Assembly (NCBI RefSeq): GCF_025947365.1
Contig: NZ_CP110012.1
Location: forward strand, 3,782,001-3,846,000
Reading direction: 5' to 3'
DNA from: Flavobacterium sp. N502540
GTDB lineage: Bacteria > Bacteroidota > Bacteroidia > Flavobacteriales > Flavobacteriaceae
Length of the DNA stretch: 64,000 bases
The notes beneath the pieces were generated by a model. That model saw nothing but the letters and a program-made list of their open reading frames with translations, did no database searches and had not been told where the DNA came from. The position numbers and the translations under genes were made by a program. Below are positions 7,246 through 15,394 of the stretch, in pieces. Numbering within the stretch: the stretch's first letter is position 1; each line of letters starts with the position of its first letter.

Positions 7246-8349
7246 ATGAAATATCCTAATTTATTCAGTGGTTACAATTTAAAAGGACTTAACTTAAAAA
7301 ATAGGTTCTTAATGGCTCCTATGACAAGGAGCCGAAGTGATGAGCAAGGAGATGTGCCAAATGATTTAATGGCTGAGTATTACAGCCAGAGGACTTCAGC
7401 TGGGCTTATAATCTCTGAGGCCACACAAATTAGTCTTCAAGGGAAAGGCTATGCTCGTACGCCAGGTATTTATGCTAAAGAGCAAATAGAAGGATGGAAA
7501 AAAATTACATCTGCGGTACATGCAAAAGAGAGTAAGATATTTCTTCAGCTGTGGCATGTCGGCCGAGTTTCTTCCGCTAAAGTAAATGGACTACAGCCCG
7601 CAGGTCCATCAGATCTTACAGCAAAGGATACATCAGTGTATATCTTTGATGGTGCTCCAAATGGGGATGCAACTTTCGTTCCTGTCGAAGAACCTAGAAA
7701 AATGACACATTCTGATATTAAGCAAACAATTGAAGATTTTGCTCAAGGTGCTAAAAATGCAATTGAAGCAGGATTTGATGGTGTAGAAATTCACGGAGCA
7801 AATGGATATCTTATAGACCAGTTTTTAAGAAACAATTCAAACGTCCGTACCGATCAATATGGGGGTACTATTGAAAACCGGATACGATTCCTATTAGAAA
7901 TAACTGAAGCAGTTGTCTCTGAAGTAGGCAAAGACAAAGTTGGTGTAAGAGTATCGCCATTTATCAAATTTAAAGATATGGATGATCCACAGATATTAGA
8001 TACTATTATGACTGCAGCAGATAGACTCAACGATCTTGGAATAGCCTATCTACATCTTTCAGAAGCTGATTGGGGCGATGCGCCTGAAATTCCAAGGGAT
8101 TTTAGAATAAAGTTAAGAAAGACTTTTAGTAATACTATTATCGCAACAGGAAACAAAACACCAGAAACAGCGGAACAGCTGCTGGAATCAAATCTTGTAG
8201 ATATTGTCGGATTCGGACGAAGCTTCCTTGCCAATCCAGATTATCCAAACCGCGTACTAATTGGAGCGTCATTGAATCAAATAACTGATAATCATACACT
8301 TTTTGGAGGTGGAGATAAACGTGGTTATACGGATTACCCATTTATGTAA
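7246..8349 (+). CDS. Old yellow enzyme family alkene reductase (NemA-like)
   Basis: The 367-residue FMN-dependent TIM-barrel enzyme has N-terminal FLMAPMTRSR, the substrate-anchoring H/N pair and proton-donor tyrosine in EIHGANGYLIDQF (about residues 180-192), and the FMN phosphate loop VGFGRSFLANPD near the C-terminus. Length and motifs fit N-ethylmaleimide/2-enoate reductases, which use NAD(P)H to reduce activated C=C bonds or nitro compounds. It is the first gene of an operon with a DoxX-like protein and a deacetylase-like protein, opposite an AraC regulator. A role in reactive-electrophile detoxification is an inference from the family. Confidence 0.93.
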   Translation: MKYPNLFSGYNLKGLNLKNRFLMAPMTRSRSDEQGDVPNDLMAEYYSQRTSAGLIISEATQISLQGKGYARTPGIYAKEQIEGWKKITSAVHAKESKIFLQLWHVGRVSSAKVNGLQPAGPSDLTAKDTSVYIFDGAPNGDATFVPVEEPRKMTHSDIKQTIEDFAQGAKNAIEAGFDGVEIHGANGYLIDQFLRNNSNVRTDQYGGTIENRIRFLLEITEAVVSEVGKDKVGVRVSPFIKFKDMDDPQILDTIMTAADRLNDLGIAYLHLSEADWGDAPEIPRDFRIKLRKTFSNTIIATGNKTPETAEQLLESNLVDIVGFGRSFLANPDYPNRVLIGASLNQITDNHTLFGGGDKRGYTDYPFM

Positions 8350-8392
8350 GAGCGGGAGTTTTACACAAAGAAACTAATTAAATAGTAAAGCA

Positions 8393-8803
8393 ATGGACAA
8401 AATAGTTTATATATTATTACGACTTGGTGTCGGGATAAGCATGTTTGGGCATGGTTTAGTCAGGCTCCTTAAATTAAATTCTTTCAGTAACTGGCTGGTA
8501 ATAGAATTTAAGAAATCTGTCCTGCCTGAATTTATAGTAATTCCTTTTAGTTATGCTCTTCCTTTTGCAGAGTTTTTAGTTGGGCTATTGCTTTTGATGG
8601 GTCTTTTCACAAGGACAGCTTTGCTCACAGGTGCAATAATTATTTTATTATTACTGTTTGGAACATCGATGATAGAAAATTGGGAAGCTATTCCGTCACA
8701 ATTAATTCATTTGGCTTTTTTCTGTATACTGTTACAATATTTTGAAGTAAATACACTTACACTGAATAAACTTTTTCAAAAAAGTAAAAAATATGATCAA
8801 TAG
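8393..8803 (+). CDS. DoxX-family inner-membrane protein
   Basis: The 136-residue protein has four hydrophobic segments (ILLRLGVGISMFGHGLVRL; LPFAEFLVGLLLLMGLF; LLTGAIIILLLLFG; LIHLAFFCILLQYF) arranged as in DoxX/DoxD-like proteins. Such proteins often sit beside oxidoreductases in redox or thiol stress operons. It starts 43 nt after the ene-reductase and overlaps the next gene by 11 nt, so co-translation is likely. The precise role is unknown. Confidence 0.85.
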   Translation: MDKIVYILLRLGVGISMFGHGLVRLLKLNSFSNWLVIEFKKSVLPEFIVIPFSYALPFAEFLVGLLLLMGLFTRTALLTGAIIILLLLFGTSMIENWEAIPSQLIHLAFFCILLQYFEVNTLTLNKLFQKSKKYDQ

Positions 8804-9749
8804 AAGAGATTTTATTAAGAAAAGCAGCATAGTGGGACTTGCAGGACTTGTGGTTCCTTCAGCCGCTTTTGCTTCTCCATTTGTGGAGGATGCTAGAATA
8901 CCTGCTAAAGAGACAAACAGCAAATGGGCAGATGGGTCGCGTCTGGTTGTTTCGGTTTCCATGCAGTTTGAAGCTGGTGGACAGCCGGGTAATGCTGAAA
9001 GTCCTTTTCCGCAGAATATGGAGAAAGGATATCAAGATTTACCGGCGTCAACTTGGTATCAATATGGATACAAAGAAGGTATACCGCGTATGTTGGACAA
9101 CTGGGACAAATTGGGGATTAAAGTTACCTCACATATGGTTGGAACTGCAGTACTTAAAAATTCGGCATTGGCAAAAGAAATTGTGGATCGAGGCCACGAA
9201 GCTGCTGCGCATGGTATGAGCTGGAGCTCTCAGTACAACCTGTCATATGATGATGAAATGAAGTTTATTAAAGATGGGGTTGATGCCATTAAAAAGGCAA
9301 CTGGATTTAATCCTGTCGGATATAATGCAAACTGGCTGCGCAGAGGAGAAAACACATTAAAAATTTTGCAAGAACTGGGATTTACTTATCATATTGATGA
9401 CCTTAGCCGAGACGAGCCTTTTATTATAAAGGTGAACAGTAAGGATTTTGTAATAGTACCTTATACTATACGCTGTAATGATATTTTGCTTATTGAAGGC
9501 AAAAATTTTTCAACGGATCAGTTTTTCTCCCAAGTGAAAGCAGAGTTTGACCAGCTGTATGCAGAAAGTGAGTTTAAAAAAAGACAGCTGTCTATAAGCT
9601 TTCATGATCGTATCGGAGGAACTCCTCAGATGGTGCAGACTACACGAGATCTAATTAAATATGTTCAGGGACACAAAGGAGTTTCATTTAAAAGAAAAGA
9701 TGAAATTGCACAGATGGCTCTTAACGACAAAACTACCATCAGAGAATAA
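8793..9749 (+). CDS. Exported polysaccharide-deacetylase-like (allantoinase-type NodB fold) protein
   Basis: The 318-residue protein starts with a twin-arginine leader (NRRDFIKKSSIVGLAGLVVP, cleavage likely after AFAS). The mature part follows the PuuE/allantoinase-like branch of polysaccharide deacetylases: SRLVVSVSMQFE, IPRMLDNWDKLGIKVTSHMV, the H-x-H-like EIVDRGHEAAAHGMSW, then GYNANWLRRGENTLKILQ and ISFHDRIGG. The usual catalytic DD pair is not obvious, so activity is uncertain. It overlaps the doxX-like gene by 11 nt and ends the operon before a terminator. Tat export suggests a folded, possibly metal-loaded periplasmic enzyme. Confidence 0.85.
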   Translation: MINRRDFIKKSSIVGLAGLVVPSAAFASPFVEDARIPAKETNSKWADGSRLVVSVSMQFEAGGQPGNAESPFPQNMEKGYQDLPASTWYQYGYKEGIPRMLDNWDKLGIKVTSHMVGTAVLKNSALAKEIVDRGHEAAAHGMSWSSQYNLSYDDEMKFIKDGVDAIKKATGFNPVGYNANWLRRGENTLKILQELGFTYHIDDLSRDEPFIIKVNSKDFVIVPYTIRCNDILLIEGKNFSTDQFFSQVKAEFDQLYAESEFKKRQLSISFHDRIGGTPQMVQTTRDLIKYVQGHKGVSFKRKDEIAQMALNDKTTIRE

Positions 9750-9781
9750 TCAGTTGGATGATTTAATATTTCAATAATAAA

Positions 9782-9812
9782 GGCACGTGCGCATGGAGCA
9801 TGTGTCTTTTTT
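9782..9812 (+). terminator. Terminator of the ene-reductase operon
   Basis: A 9-bp stem with two G-T pairs (GGCACGTGC/GCATGTGTC, 9782-9790 with 9798-9806) is followed by six Ts, 33 nt after the deacetylase-like gene stop. A separate 18-bp near-palindrome (ACCACGACATGTTGTGGT) follows at about 9839-9856 between the convergent genes; its role is unclear. Confidence 0.75.
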
Positions 9813-9939
9813 GGCTTTTAAGCTGAGTTTTTAAGTTACCACGACATGTTGTGGTTAATTTCAATACCGATAAATTAATGTGTCACGATTCTTACACATA
9901 GAACATTGCTAACTAGATTATTCATAATCATAGAGTAAT

Positions 9940-10284
9940 CTATATTATGGTGACCCGTTTATTTGTTTTGGCCGTTTCTTTACCCCATTGAGCGATACTT
10001 TGGAGCAGCGGAATTAAAGTTTTGCCAAATTCTGTCAGCTCATAATCTACTATTAGGGGAGGTTTGGCGGTGTGTACGGTGCGAGAAATTAAGCCGTCTT
10101 CTTCCAATGCTTTCAGCTGCAGACTTATAGTTCGTTCTGTTACCATAGACAATTCTTTCCTTAATTCATTATAGCGCTTCTTTTCTATTAAATGAATCAA
10201 AATAACTGACTTCCATTTTCCGCCTATATATTTCATTGTAAGGCTGGTGCTGCAGGGATACTCTTTGTCGTTTATACAATACAT
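9940..10284 (-). CDS. HxlR-family transcriptional regulator
   Basis: The 114-residue winged-helix protein has a cysteine near the N-terminus (YPCSTSLTMKYIGGKWK), the recognition region SMVTERTISLQLKALEEDGL and the wing VDYELTEFGKTLIP. It is a second HxlR protein, distinct from the one at 5484. It is encoded just downstream of a truncated ppsA gene, whose last codons overlap what looks like its own promoter (TATATTACCTTTGC). No divergent target gene is visible, so its regulon is unclear. Confidence 0.88.
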   Translation of the reverse strand: MYCINDKEYPCSTSLTMKYIGGKWKSVILIHLIEKKRYNELRKELSMVTERTISLQLKALEEDGLISRTVHTAKPPLIVDYELTEFGKTLIPLLQSIAQWGKETAKTNKRVTII

Positions 10285-10303
10285 TTTTTATATTTTTTTG
10301 ATA

Positions 10304-10786
10304 CTATCTATTTTGACCGTTATTGCAAAGGTAATATACTGTACCTTTAATATTTAGAAGTGAATCGTGTTGTCCCGCAAAACTTGCATTGGCTAGATCT
10401 TCTGCGGTAGCACTGCTTCTAACGGCAACAGCGAGTTCTTTGTTTTCACATAAGAAGGAGTACGCATTTGAAATTTCAGTTTGAAGATCCAGGGGGAATT
10501 TTGCATCAAGTAACAGCTTTCTTGCTTTTGAGCCAATTTCAGTTAAGTTGGTAAAGTCTTTCTTATCCAAAAGTTGCATTAATTCATTTAGCGCAAAACT
10601 TAAATGATTGTATTCTATAAAATCTTTGTAGGCCGTTGTTGTTATGGCAAAACCATTGGGAACTCTAATACCATGAGGACCAAAATTATTGTACATTTCT
10701 CCAAGAGAAGCATTTTTGCCTCCTGCTTTATTAATATCGTTAATTCCGATCTCACTAAACTTTAAAATATATTTTTCCATTTTCAT
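10304..10786 (-). pseudogene. Phosphoenolpyruvate synthase fragment (N-terminal ATP-binding part only)
   Basis: The first about 150 residues match the PEP/pyruvate-binding ATP-grasp region of PpsA: INKAGGKNASLGEMYNNFG, VPNGFAITTTAY and VAVRSSATAEDLANASFAGQ. The complete enzyme is about 800 residues. Here the match stops at LLNIKG and is followed by a dozen unrelated residues and a stop. The phosphohistidine and C-terminal barrel domains are missing, so it cannot make PEP. The breakpoint near 10340 sits at the promoter of the hxlR gene, marking a rearrangement joint. Confidence 0.8.
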
Positions 10787-11032
10787 TTCTTTTAAATCTC
10801 TCTTTTGATGGCTTTTAATTTTATTTTAAAGATAGTTTGACATGTAAAAATTAAAAATGATTGTGATCATCTTTTAATATTTATAGCTTTCTTATAAGGT
10901 GATACAAATCATTTTTCTGCTTAAATTATTAAATGATATTTGCTGTATTCGATTATAGCTAAAATGTATTGAAGATAATTTTAATTTAAAATAAGTTTAG
11001 AAAATAATCTCAGATTTTAAATAAAAAGCACA

Positions 11033-11905
11033 ATGAAAGCAAATAAATCACAAAGCAAAAGCATATCGATATTTGAGAAACTCAAAAAAACAGATAAGGC
11101 TGGTAATGAGTATTGGAGTGCCAAGGATCTTGCAAAATTGCTAGGGTATTCCAGATATAGTTCATTTATTGAAGTGCTAGATAAGGCAAAGGCTTCCTGT
11201 ATTAATGCAGGTCAGGAGACAGCATCACATTTTAAAGATTTTAGTGCAATAAAATCAGTTGGTAATGATTTGCAAAGGAATTGGGTAAACGTAAAATTAT
11301 CACGCTATGGCTGTTATCTTATAATTCAAAATGCAGATCCTACTTTAAAACCGGTAGCGCTTGGACAAGCCTATTTTGCAATACAAGCTCGTCTGCAGGA
11401 ATTAAGTCAGCAGCGGAAAAGTAATAATTTTAAAATGGTAAAAAACCGAAGATATTTTCTTCGCAGAGAATTGGCTAAGAGAAATCTTCAGTTGGCTGGA
11501 GCCGCACGAAAAGCTGGTATTGTTACCCCTGCAGATTATGCCTTTTTTCAAAACCATGGATATAGAGGACTTTATGGAGGTTTGGATGTAAAAGCGATAC
11601 GCAAGATTAGAGGTCTTGATTCTGATGAAAACATTCTCGATCATATGGATAGTACAGAATTAGCAATCAATTTATTTCGTGTCACTCAAACCGCTGAAAA
11701 GCTAAATGATGAAAATGTTCAGGATAGTGCCGAGGCTGATACTATTCATTTTGCGGTTGGATTAAAAGCTCGTAAGGCAATTGAAGACATCGGAAATACA
11801 TTGCCAGAGAATATGCCCGTAATGGAAAGTATTACATTGCAACGAAAGCTTGATAAAAAATTGCCCTCAGAAAATAATCGTAAAAAGAAAACATCAGCTA
11901 GTTGA
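11033..11905 (+). CDS. dinD: DNA-damage-inducible protein D
   Basis: The 290-residue protein has the N-terminal BRO-like domain of DinD (YWSAKDLAKLLGYSRYSSF) followed by LSRYGCYLIIQNADPTLKP and QAYFAIQARLQEL. The central helical part (RRELAKRNLQLAGAARKAGI) and NTLPENMPVMES complete the family pattern. DinD-like proteins are SOS-linked in enterobacteria and inhibit RecA strand exchange; their role in Bacteroidota is not established. No LexA-type operator was evident upstream. The 3' end carries a lysine-rich tail. It is followed 77 nt later by a lipoprotein gene. Confidence 0.88.
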   Translation: MKANKSQSKSISIFEKLKKTDKAGNEYWSAKDLAKLLGYSRYSSFIEVLDKAKASCINAGQETASHFKDFSAIKSVGNDLQRNWVNVKLSRYGCYLIIQNADPTLKPVALGQAYFAIQARLQELSQQRKSNNFKMVKNRRYFLRRELAKRNLQLAGAARKAGIVTPADYAFFQNHGYRGLYGGLDVKAIRKIRGLDSDENILDHMDSTELAINLFRVTQTAEKLNDENVQDSAEADTIHFAVGLKARKAIEDIGNTLPENMPVMESITLQRKLDKKLPSENNRKKKTSAS

Positions 11906-11982
11906 AGATATTGAGTTAAAATAAAATCTTTATAAATAATGCTTTAAAGTAAAGATTCTTAAGAAATTAAATAAGTAATATT

Positions 11983-12423
11983 ATGAAAAGAAAGTTCTAT
12001 ATACCAATTGCCATCATTATGCTTTTATATTGCTGCCAGAAAAAGGATTGGATAGATCCAAATGAAAATGAAATAGAAATAGACTCAGCTGAAATGCCCG
12101 GCATCAATGATAATCTACTTAGAAAGTGGTTCGCATTGAATAAAGAATCAGACAGTATAATTAAATCGGCACAGCTAATTATTGATAAGCAGAGAGAGGA
12201 AGTCGAATCTCATCCGCAGGACGAGCGCGAATATATGACTGTTTGTATTGACGATGCTCAGCGGGAGCTTGACTTATTGAAGAAAAAAGTAAAATTTACT
12301 AAAGTGTTTGCAGGAGATATTAAGCATTATGACCTATCGCTACAGCATACAATTGACTCATTAGAAGAAGACTATGTTCGGGAAAAATATAAACTGGAAG
12401 ATGTATTAAAAGAGTTGAAATAG
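11983..12423 (+). CDS. Hypothetical lipoprotein with coiled-coil
   Basis: The 146-residue protein starts with a basic n-region, a hydrophobic stretch and a lipobox-like end (KFYIPIAIIMLLYCCQKK), so it is probably a lipoprotein lipidated at one of the two cysteines. The rest is highly charged and mostly helical with heptad-like segments (RELDLLKKKVKFTKVFAG, then DSLEEDYVREKYKLEDVLKE). I do not recognise a family. It follows dinD in the same direction but without tight coupling. Confidence 0.6.
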   Translation: MKRKFYIPIAIIMLLYCCQKKDWIDPNENEIEIDSAEMPGINDNLLRKWFALNKESDSIIKSAQLIIDKQREEVESHPQDEREYMTVCIDDAQRELDLLKKKVKFTKVFAGDIKHYDLSLQHTIDSLEEDYVREKYKLEDVLKELK

Positions 12424-12552
12424 TGTAAATAATCAACAATATTTTAAAGTAGAACTTAATAGAGGGTAAATTACTAGTTTTAACAAATCTATTTTCAATA
12501 ACAAAATGCTACTAATTTAATTTTTGAAAGTATAATTAGTAACATATTAAAA

Positions 12553-12718
12553 TCAAGGCTTGTAGGTTTGCTTTTTAGAAATTAGATATTTACTTTGAAA
12601 TTCTTCCATTGTTAAATTTCCAAGAGCAAAATGTCTTCGCACGGTATTAAAGAAATTTTCAATATAGTCATGAATTGATTTTCCGGCTTGTTTTCTGTTT
12701 TTGTATTTATAGCGGCAT
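12553..12718 (-). pseudogene. IS3-family orfB C-terminal fragment
   Basis: The minus strand encodes SIHDYIENFFNTVRRHFALG followed by NLTMEEFQSKYL and a stop at 12553-12555. This is the C-terminal end of an IS3/IS150-type integrase-like transposase (consensus YIxxFYNxxRxHSxLGxxTPxxF). The catalytic domain is absent. The following 270 bp to 12990 hold no gene. Part of that stretch (12780-12830) resembles the 3' end of the VIT gene (shared 12-mer ACAGATACGTAA in a similar context). Confidence 0.75.
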
Positions 12719-12990
12719 GTCAGAGTAAGTACTGATGAGCAGGCAGAGAAGGGGTTTTCAAAGCGTAATTAGGAGAAATGCTAAGAAAATATTGCAGCAT
12801 AAACCAAATACAGATACGTAACGTAATTTATGAAGATCATTCAGTAAAAAAATTTAAGAAGCTTCAATGGAAAAAAAATCTTGTCAATCAAAAAAAATAC
12901 AAAAATAAAATTAATCTGGTTCTTTTGTGAAGTGGGACAAGTTCAGTCATACTGTGGATGATGCTTACCAATGATAAAAACATATTTTCA

Positions 12991-13680
12991 CTAACCAGTT
13001 TGAACGCCAAAAATATAGCCCACTAGTGCCGACATTACCATTGCAAAAGTACCCCAGATACAGATACGTAATACCGCTTTTAAAGTATGTGATCCGCCAG
13101 CTTTTGCTGCCAGTATTCCTGATAGTGCCAAAAAGAGTATCGAAAAACCATACTGATAAAATACCATTTCTTTGATAGGTGCAAAAATAGCCACCAAAAG
13201 CGGCAATAAACCACCAATAATAAAGGATATGGCCGATGCAAAAGCTGCTGTAAGCGGGTTGGGTTGTGTGATTTCATTAATTCCGAGTTCATCTCGCGCA
13301 TGGGCTTCAAGCGCATCATGAGCCGTTAATTCCACAGCAACCTGCCTGGCCAGTTCTTTATTTAATCCTCTTTGAATATACATATCCGTTAATTCTTCCA
13401 GTTCTTCTTCCGGCAGGGTTTCAAGAGCAATTTTTTCTCTTTTCAAATCTGCAGTTTCTACATCAGCTTGGGAACTTACCGAAACATATTCACCTGCAGC
13501 CATGGAAAGTGCACCTGCTGTTAGACCCGCTATGGCAGCCAGTAAGATAGGCTCTCTTGTGACACTTGCTGCTGCCACACCAATGGCTAAACTGGTAGTA
13601 GATAAAATTCCGTCGTTTGCCCCCAGGACAGCTGCCCTGAGTCACCCGCTTCTATTGATATAATGGTTTTCAACGTGCAT
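12991..13680 (-). pseudogene. VIT1/CCC1-family transporter with stop at codon 13
   Basis: The natural start, ATG at 13678-13680, begins MHVENHYINRSG and then hits TGA (13642-13644), after which the frame continues LRAAVLGANDGILSTTSLAI. Relatives have HRSGWLRAAVLGANDG, so the change is Trp to stop (TGG to TGA). The remaining 216 codons are intact: VIT membrane helices, the charged cytoplasmic segment with EEELEELTDMYIQRGL and ARDELGI, and three C-terminal helices. Family members move Fe2+ or Mn2+ out of the cytoplasm. An internal start near MAAASV would delete the first helix, so this is probably inactive unless the stop is read through or miscalled. Confidence 0.8.
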
Positions 13681-13716
13681 AATTTTAATTTATAGTAGTT
13701 TAATCCAATCCGGATC

Positions 13717-14088
13717 TTAAGAGGTTGTTGGAACGCCTCCAAAATTAGTTTTTAGAAACTGTCTTATTTGTAATGTTGTTTTGTTTTGTGTAGCGTTTTT
13801 CCAGTCATTGATATCATAAATATGAATCTGCTTTGCATTTGCGTTTGTAACAAATGAAATTCGGGATATTGAATCCTTATATTTTTTAATCTCATTTAAC
13901 ATTTCGCGATTTGGCACTACAACAAGAATGTTTTCCCAATCAAGAAAATTCTTAGGGATATCCTCACGGTATTTCAATCCTAAAAATTCAATAAAGGCTT
14001 TTATTTTTTGATCATTAAGCTTATGGATATCTAAGTCAACCTTTTTTAGAATAATGTGGAGATTTCTATCATCTCTAATTATACCCAT
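13717..14088 (-). CDS. Hypothetical protein, 123 aa
   Basis: The soluble protein (MGIIRDDRNLHIILKKVDLD..., with WENILVVVPNREMLNEIKKY and ISFVTNANAKQIHIYDINDW) has alternating strands and helices. It is an acceptable ORF with an ATG start and Flavobacterium-like codon use. I do not recognise a family. It lies upstream of the VIT-family pseudogene on the same strand with a gap of 36 nt to that gene's start, so the two may have been co-transcribed. Confidence 0.55.
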   Translation of the reverse strand: MGIIRDDRNLHIILKKVDLDIHKLNDQKIKAFIEFLGLKYREDIPKNFLDWENILVVVPNREMLNEIKKYKDSISRISFVTNANAKQIHIYDINDWKNATQNKTTLQIRQFLKTNFGGVPTTS

Positions 14089-14559
14089 ATTTAAAATATT
14101 TTTTTCATATTATAAAATTATATCAACCTGTTGTAAAAGAATGATTTAAAATCTGTAGAATGATTCTAAATTTTAGAATACAATTTTAGTTAGTGTTTCA
14201 ATGAAACTTTTTAAAGCTTTTTTAGATAATAATATACCCAGTGTACCAACTCTAAATTTTCAATACAGCTAGGAAGTTGTTTAATAAAAGATAATGACAT
14301 ACCAAGTGCATCATTATCGCCGGAAATTACTCTTTCACACCGTTTGATCAGATGACCGGTTTGAGAAGGCAATTCACAGATAATCTAGGTGCTTCAAAAG
14401 GAGTTTTGGGGATGTAGTTTTGGTCTAAAAAGTCTGCAAGCCCATTAAATAAAGGGCTTGTAAAATTTAACAAAGAAATAAAAAAATATTAACAAGAAAA
14501 ATACCCGAGCGACTAAAAGTGCTTGATATATAGATTTCATTTTAAAATTTTTATATATC

Positions 14560-14694
14560 ATGAATCAAAAATTTTTGCGCAAATTCAAATCATTTCTACT
14601 TTTAATAGTGGAAAAATTTCTGGAAAAATTAGCAGAAAATTTACTGCTAGAATTGTTTAAATTTCTTTTAATGCTCTATTTTCTTGCAAATTAA
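14560..14694 (+). CDS. Small ORF, 44 aa, hydrophobic and basic
   Basis: The frame ATG to TAA encodes a short amphipathic/hydrophobic peptide (MNQKFLRKFKSFLLLIVEK, then LLLELFKFLLMLYFLAN). It ends 14 nt before a good terminator hairpin at 14709, which gives it the architecture of a real short transcript. Upstream is a hairpin at 14437-14460 (CAAGCCC/GGGCTTG). It could be a small membrane peptide, a toxin-like peptide or chance; no family is recognised. Confidence 0.35.
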   Translation: MNQKFLRKFKSFLLLIVEKFLEKLAENLLLELFKFLLMLYFLAN

Positions 14695-14701
14695 AAAGAG
14701 C

Positions 14702-14860
14702 TTATAAGCCGTCTGTCCCACCAGACGGTTTTTCTTTTTCTACAGATTCATCTTCATTAACAACTTCTTCTGTGTTGTCCATTTTATTTTCTACAATTGT
14801 TTCCTGATTTTCTTTTACAGTAGTAAAACTTTCTGGGATGTGATTCGAAAGTGTTTTCAT
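14702..14860 (-). CDS. Small acidic ORF, 52 aa, ending GGTDGL
   Basis: The minus-strand frame starts with ATG (14858-14860) and encodes a hydrophilic acidic peptide (MKTLSNHIPESFTTVKENQ, then NTEEVVNEDESVEKEKPSGG) with a C-terminal TDGL. Size and composition, with a Gly-Gly near the end, resemble leader-type precursor peptides, but no maturation genes are nearby. Its last codons form the same hairpin that terminates the opposing ORF at 14560. It is convergent with that ORF. Function is unknown. Confidence 0.4.
   Translation of the reverse strand: MKTLSNHIPESFTTVKENQETIVENKMDNTEEVVNEDESVEKEKPSGGTDGL
14709..14739 (+). terminator. Rho-independent terminator shared by convergent small ORFs
   Basis: A 7-bp stem (CCGTCTG 14709-14715 with CAGACGG 14722-14728) and 6-nt loop are followed by TTTTTCTTTTT on the plus strand. 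On the minus strand the hairpin lies inside the end of the 52-residue ORF. Confidence 0.75.
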
Positions 14861-14956
14861 GATTATATTGTTTTAAAATTATATTTATATATGTATATAA
14901 TTAAACAATCATCCTAGATGCTTCTAAATGATTTCAGAGATGATATAAGTATATAA

Positions 14957-15075
14957 TTATAAAGAATACAATCTATCAAATTCTTCAATTGTCATATAAC
15001 CTATAGCTGAATGTCTTCTTTTCTTATTGTACCAATTTTCAATGTATTCGTATAGGATAAAGTTGGATTTTGGAA
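14957..15075 (-). pseudogene. IS3-family orfB C-terminal fragment
   Basis: About 38 codons on the minus strand read FILYEYIENWYNKKRRHSAI, then GYMTIEEFDRLYSL and a stop at 14957-14959. This is the conserved C-terminus of IS3-group OrfB. Upstream catalytic residues are missing. It differs in sequence from the fragment at 12553, so it derives from another element. Confidence 0.75.
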
Positions 15076-15091
15076 ATACAATAATAAACGG

Positions 15092-15180
15092 TAATATTTG
15101 AGATTAACCACTAGAATGCTCTTGTAGATCTATAAGGTAGATCTGAAGCATCTATTAATGTAATACAGTTTCGAATCTAA
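15092..15180. repeat. Degenerate intergenic repeat, copy A
   Basis: This copy shares TAATATTTGAGA, then TAGAATG, then a 20-of-21 identical stretch (GTAATACAGTTTCGAAtCTAA at 15160-15180) with copy B. A weaker relative may lie at about 43420-43500. Such blocks look like eroded ends of a mobile element or a small non-autonomous repeat; no inverted ends are clear. Confidence 0.4.
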
Positions 15181-15394
15181 AATTTGTTAGATCTGGATTT
15201 TACTGTTTTTCTATGAAGATTTTGGAGCGCAGTTGTAAAACTTCAATAGTGTTTTTTTTGATGCAGATATTCTTTTGAGTTTTGCGTTGAGAGGAGATGG
15301 TAATTGTTTTTGAAAATCTATTTACGAAATGATGAGGGAAAGTATCAATTTCATTATCCTAAATTTTGTATTTACTTCTGTCGCAGTTTTCTTT

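Noticed and set aside
9839..9856. 18-bp near-palindrome between convergent genes
   Set aside because: There is no promoter nearby and no T-run, so neither operator nor terminator can be supported.
1077..13680. Stop-codon reassignment as an explanation of the internal stops
   Set aside because: Both TAG and TGA occur as internal stops, while TAA, TAG and TGA all end normal genes here, so decay or base-call error is simpler.
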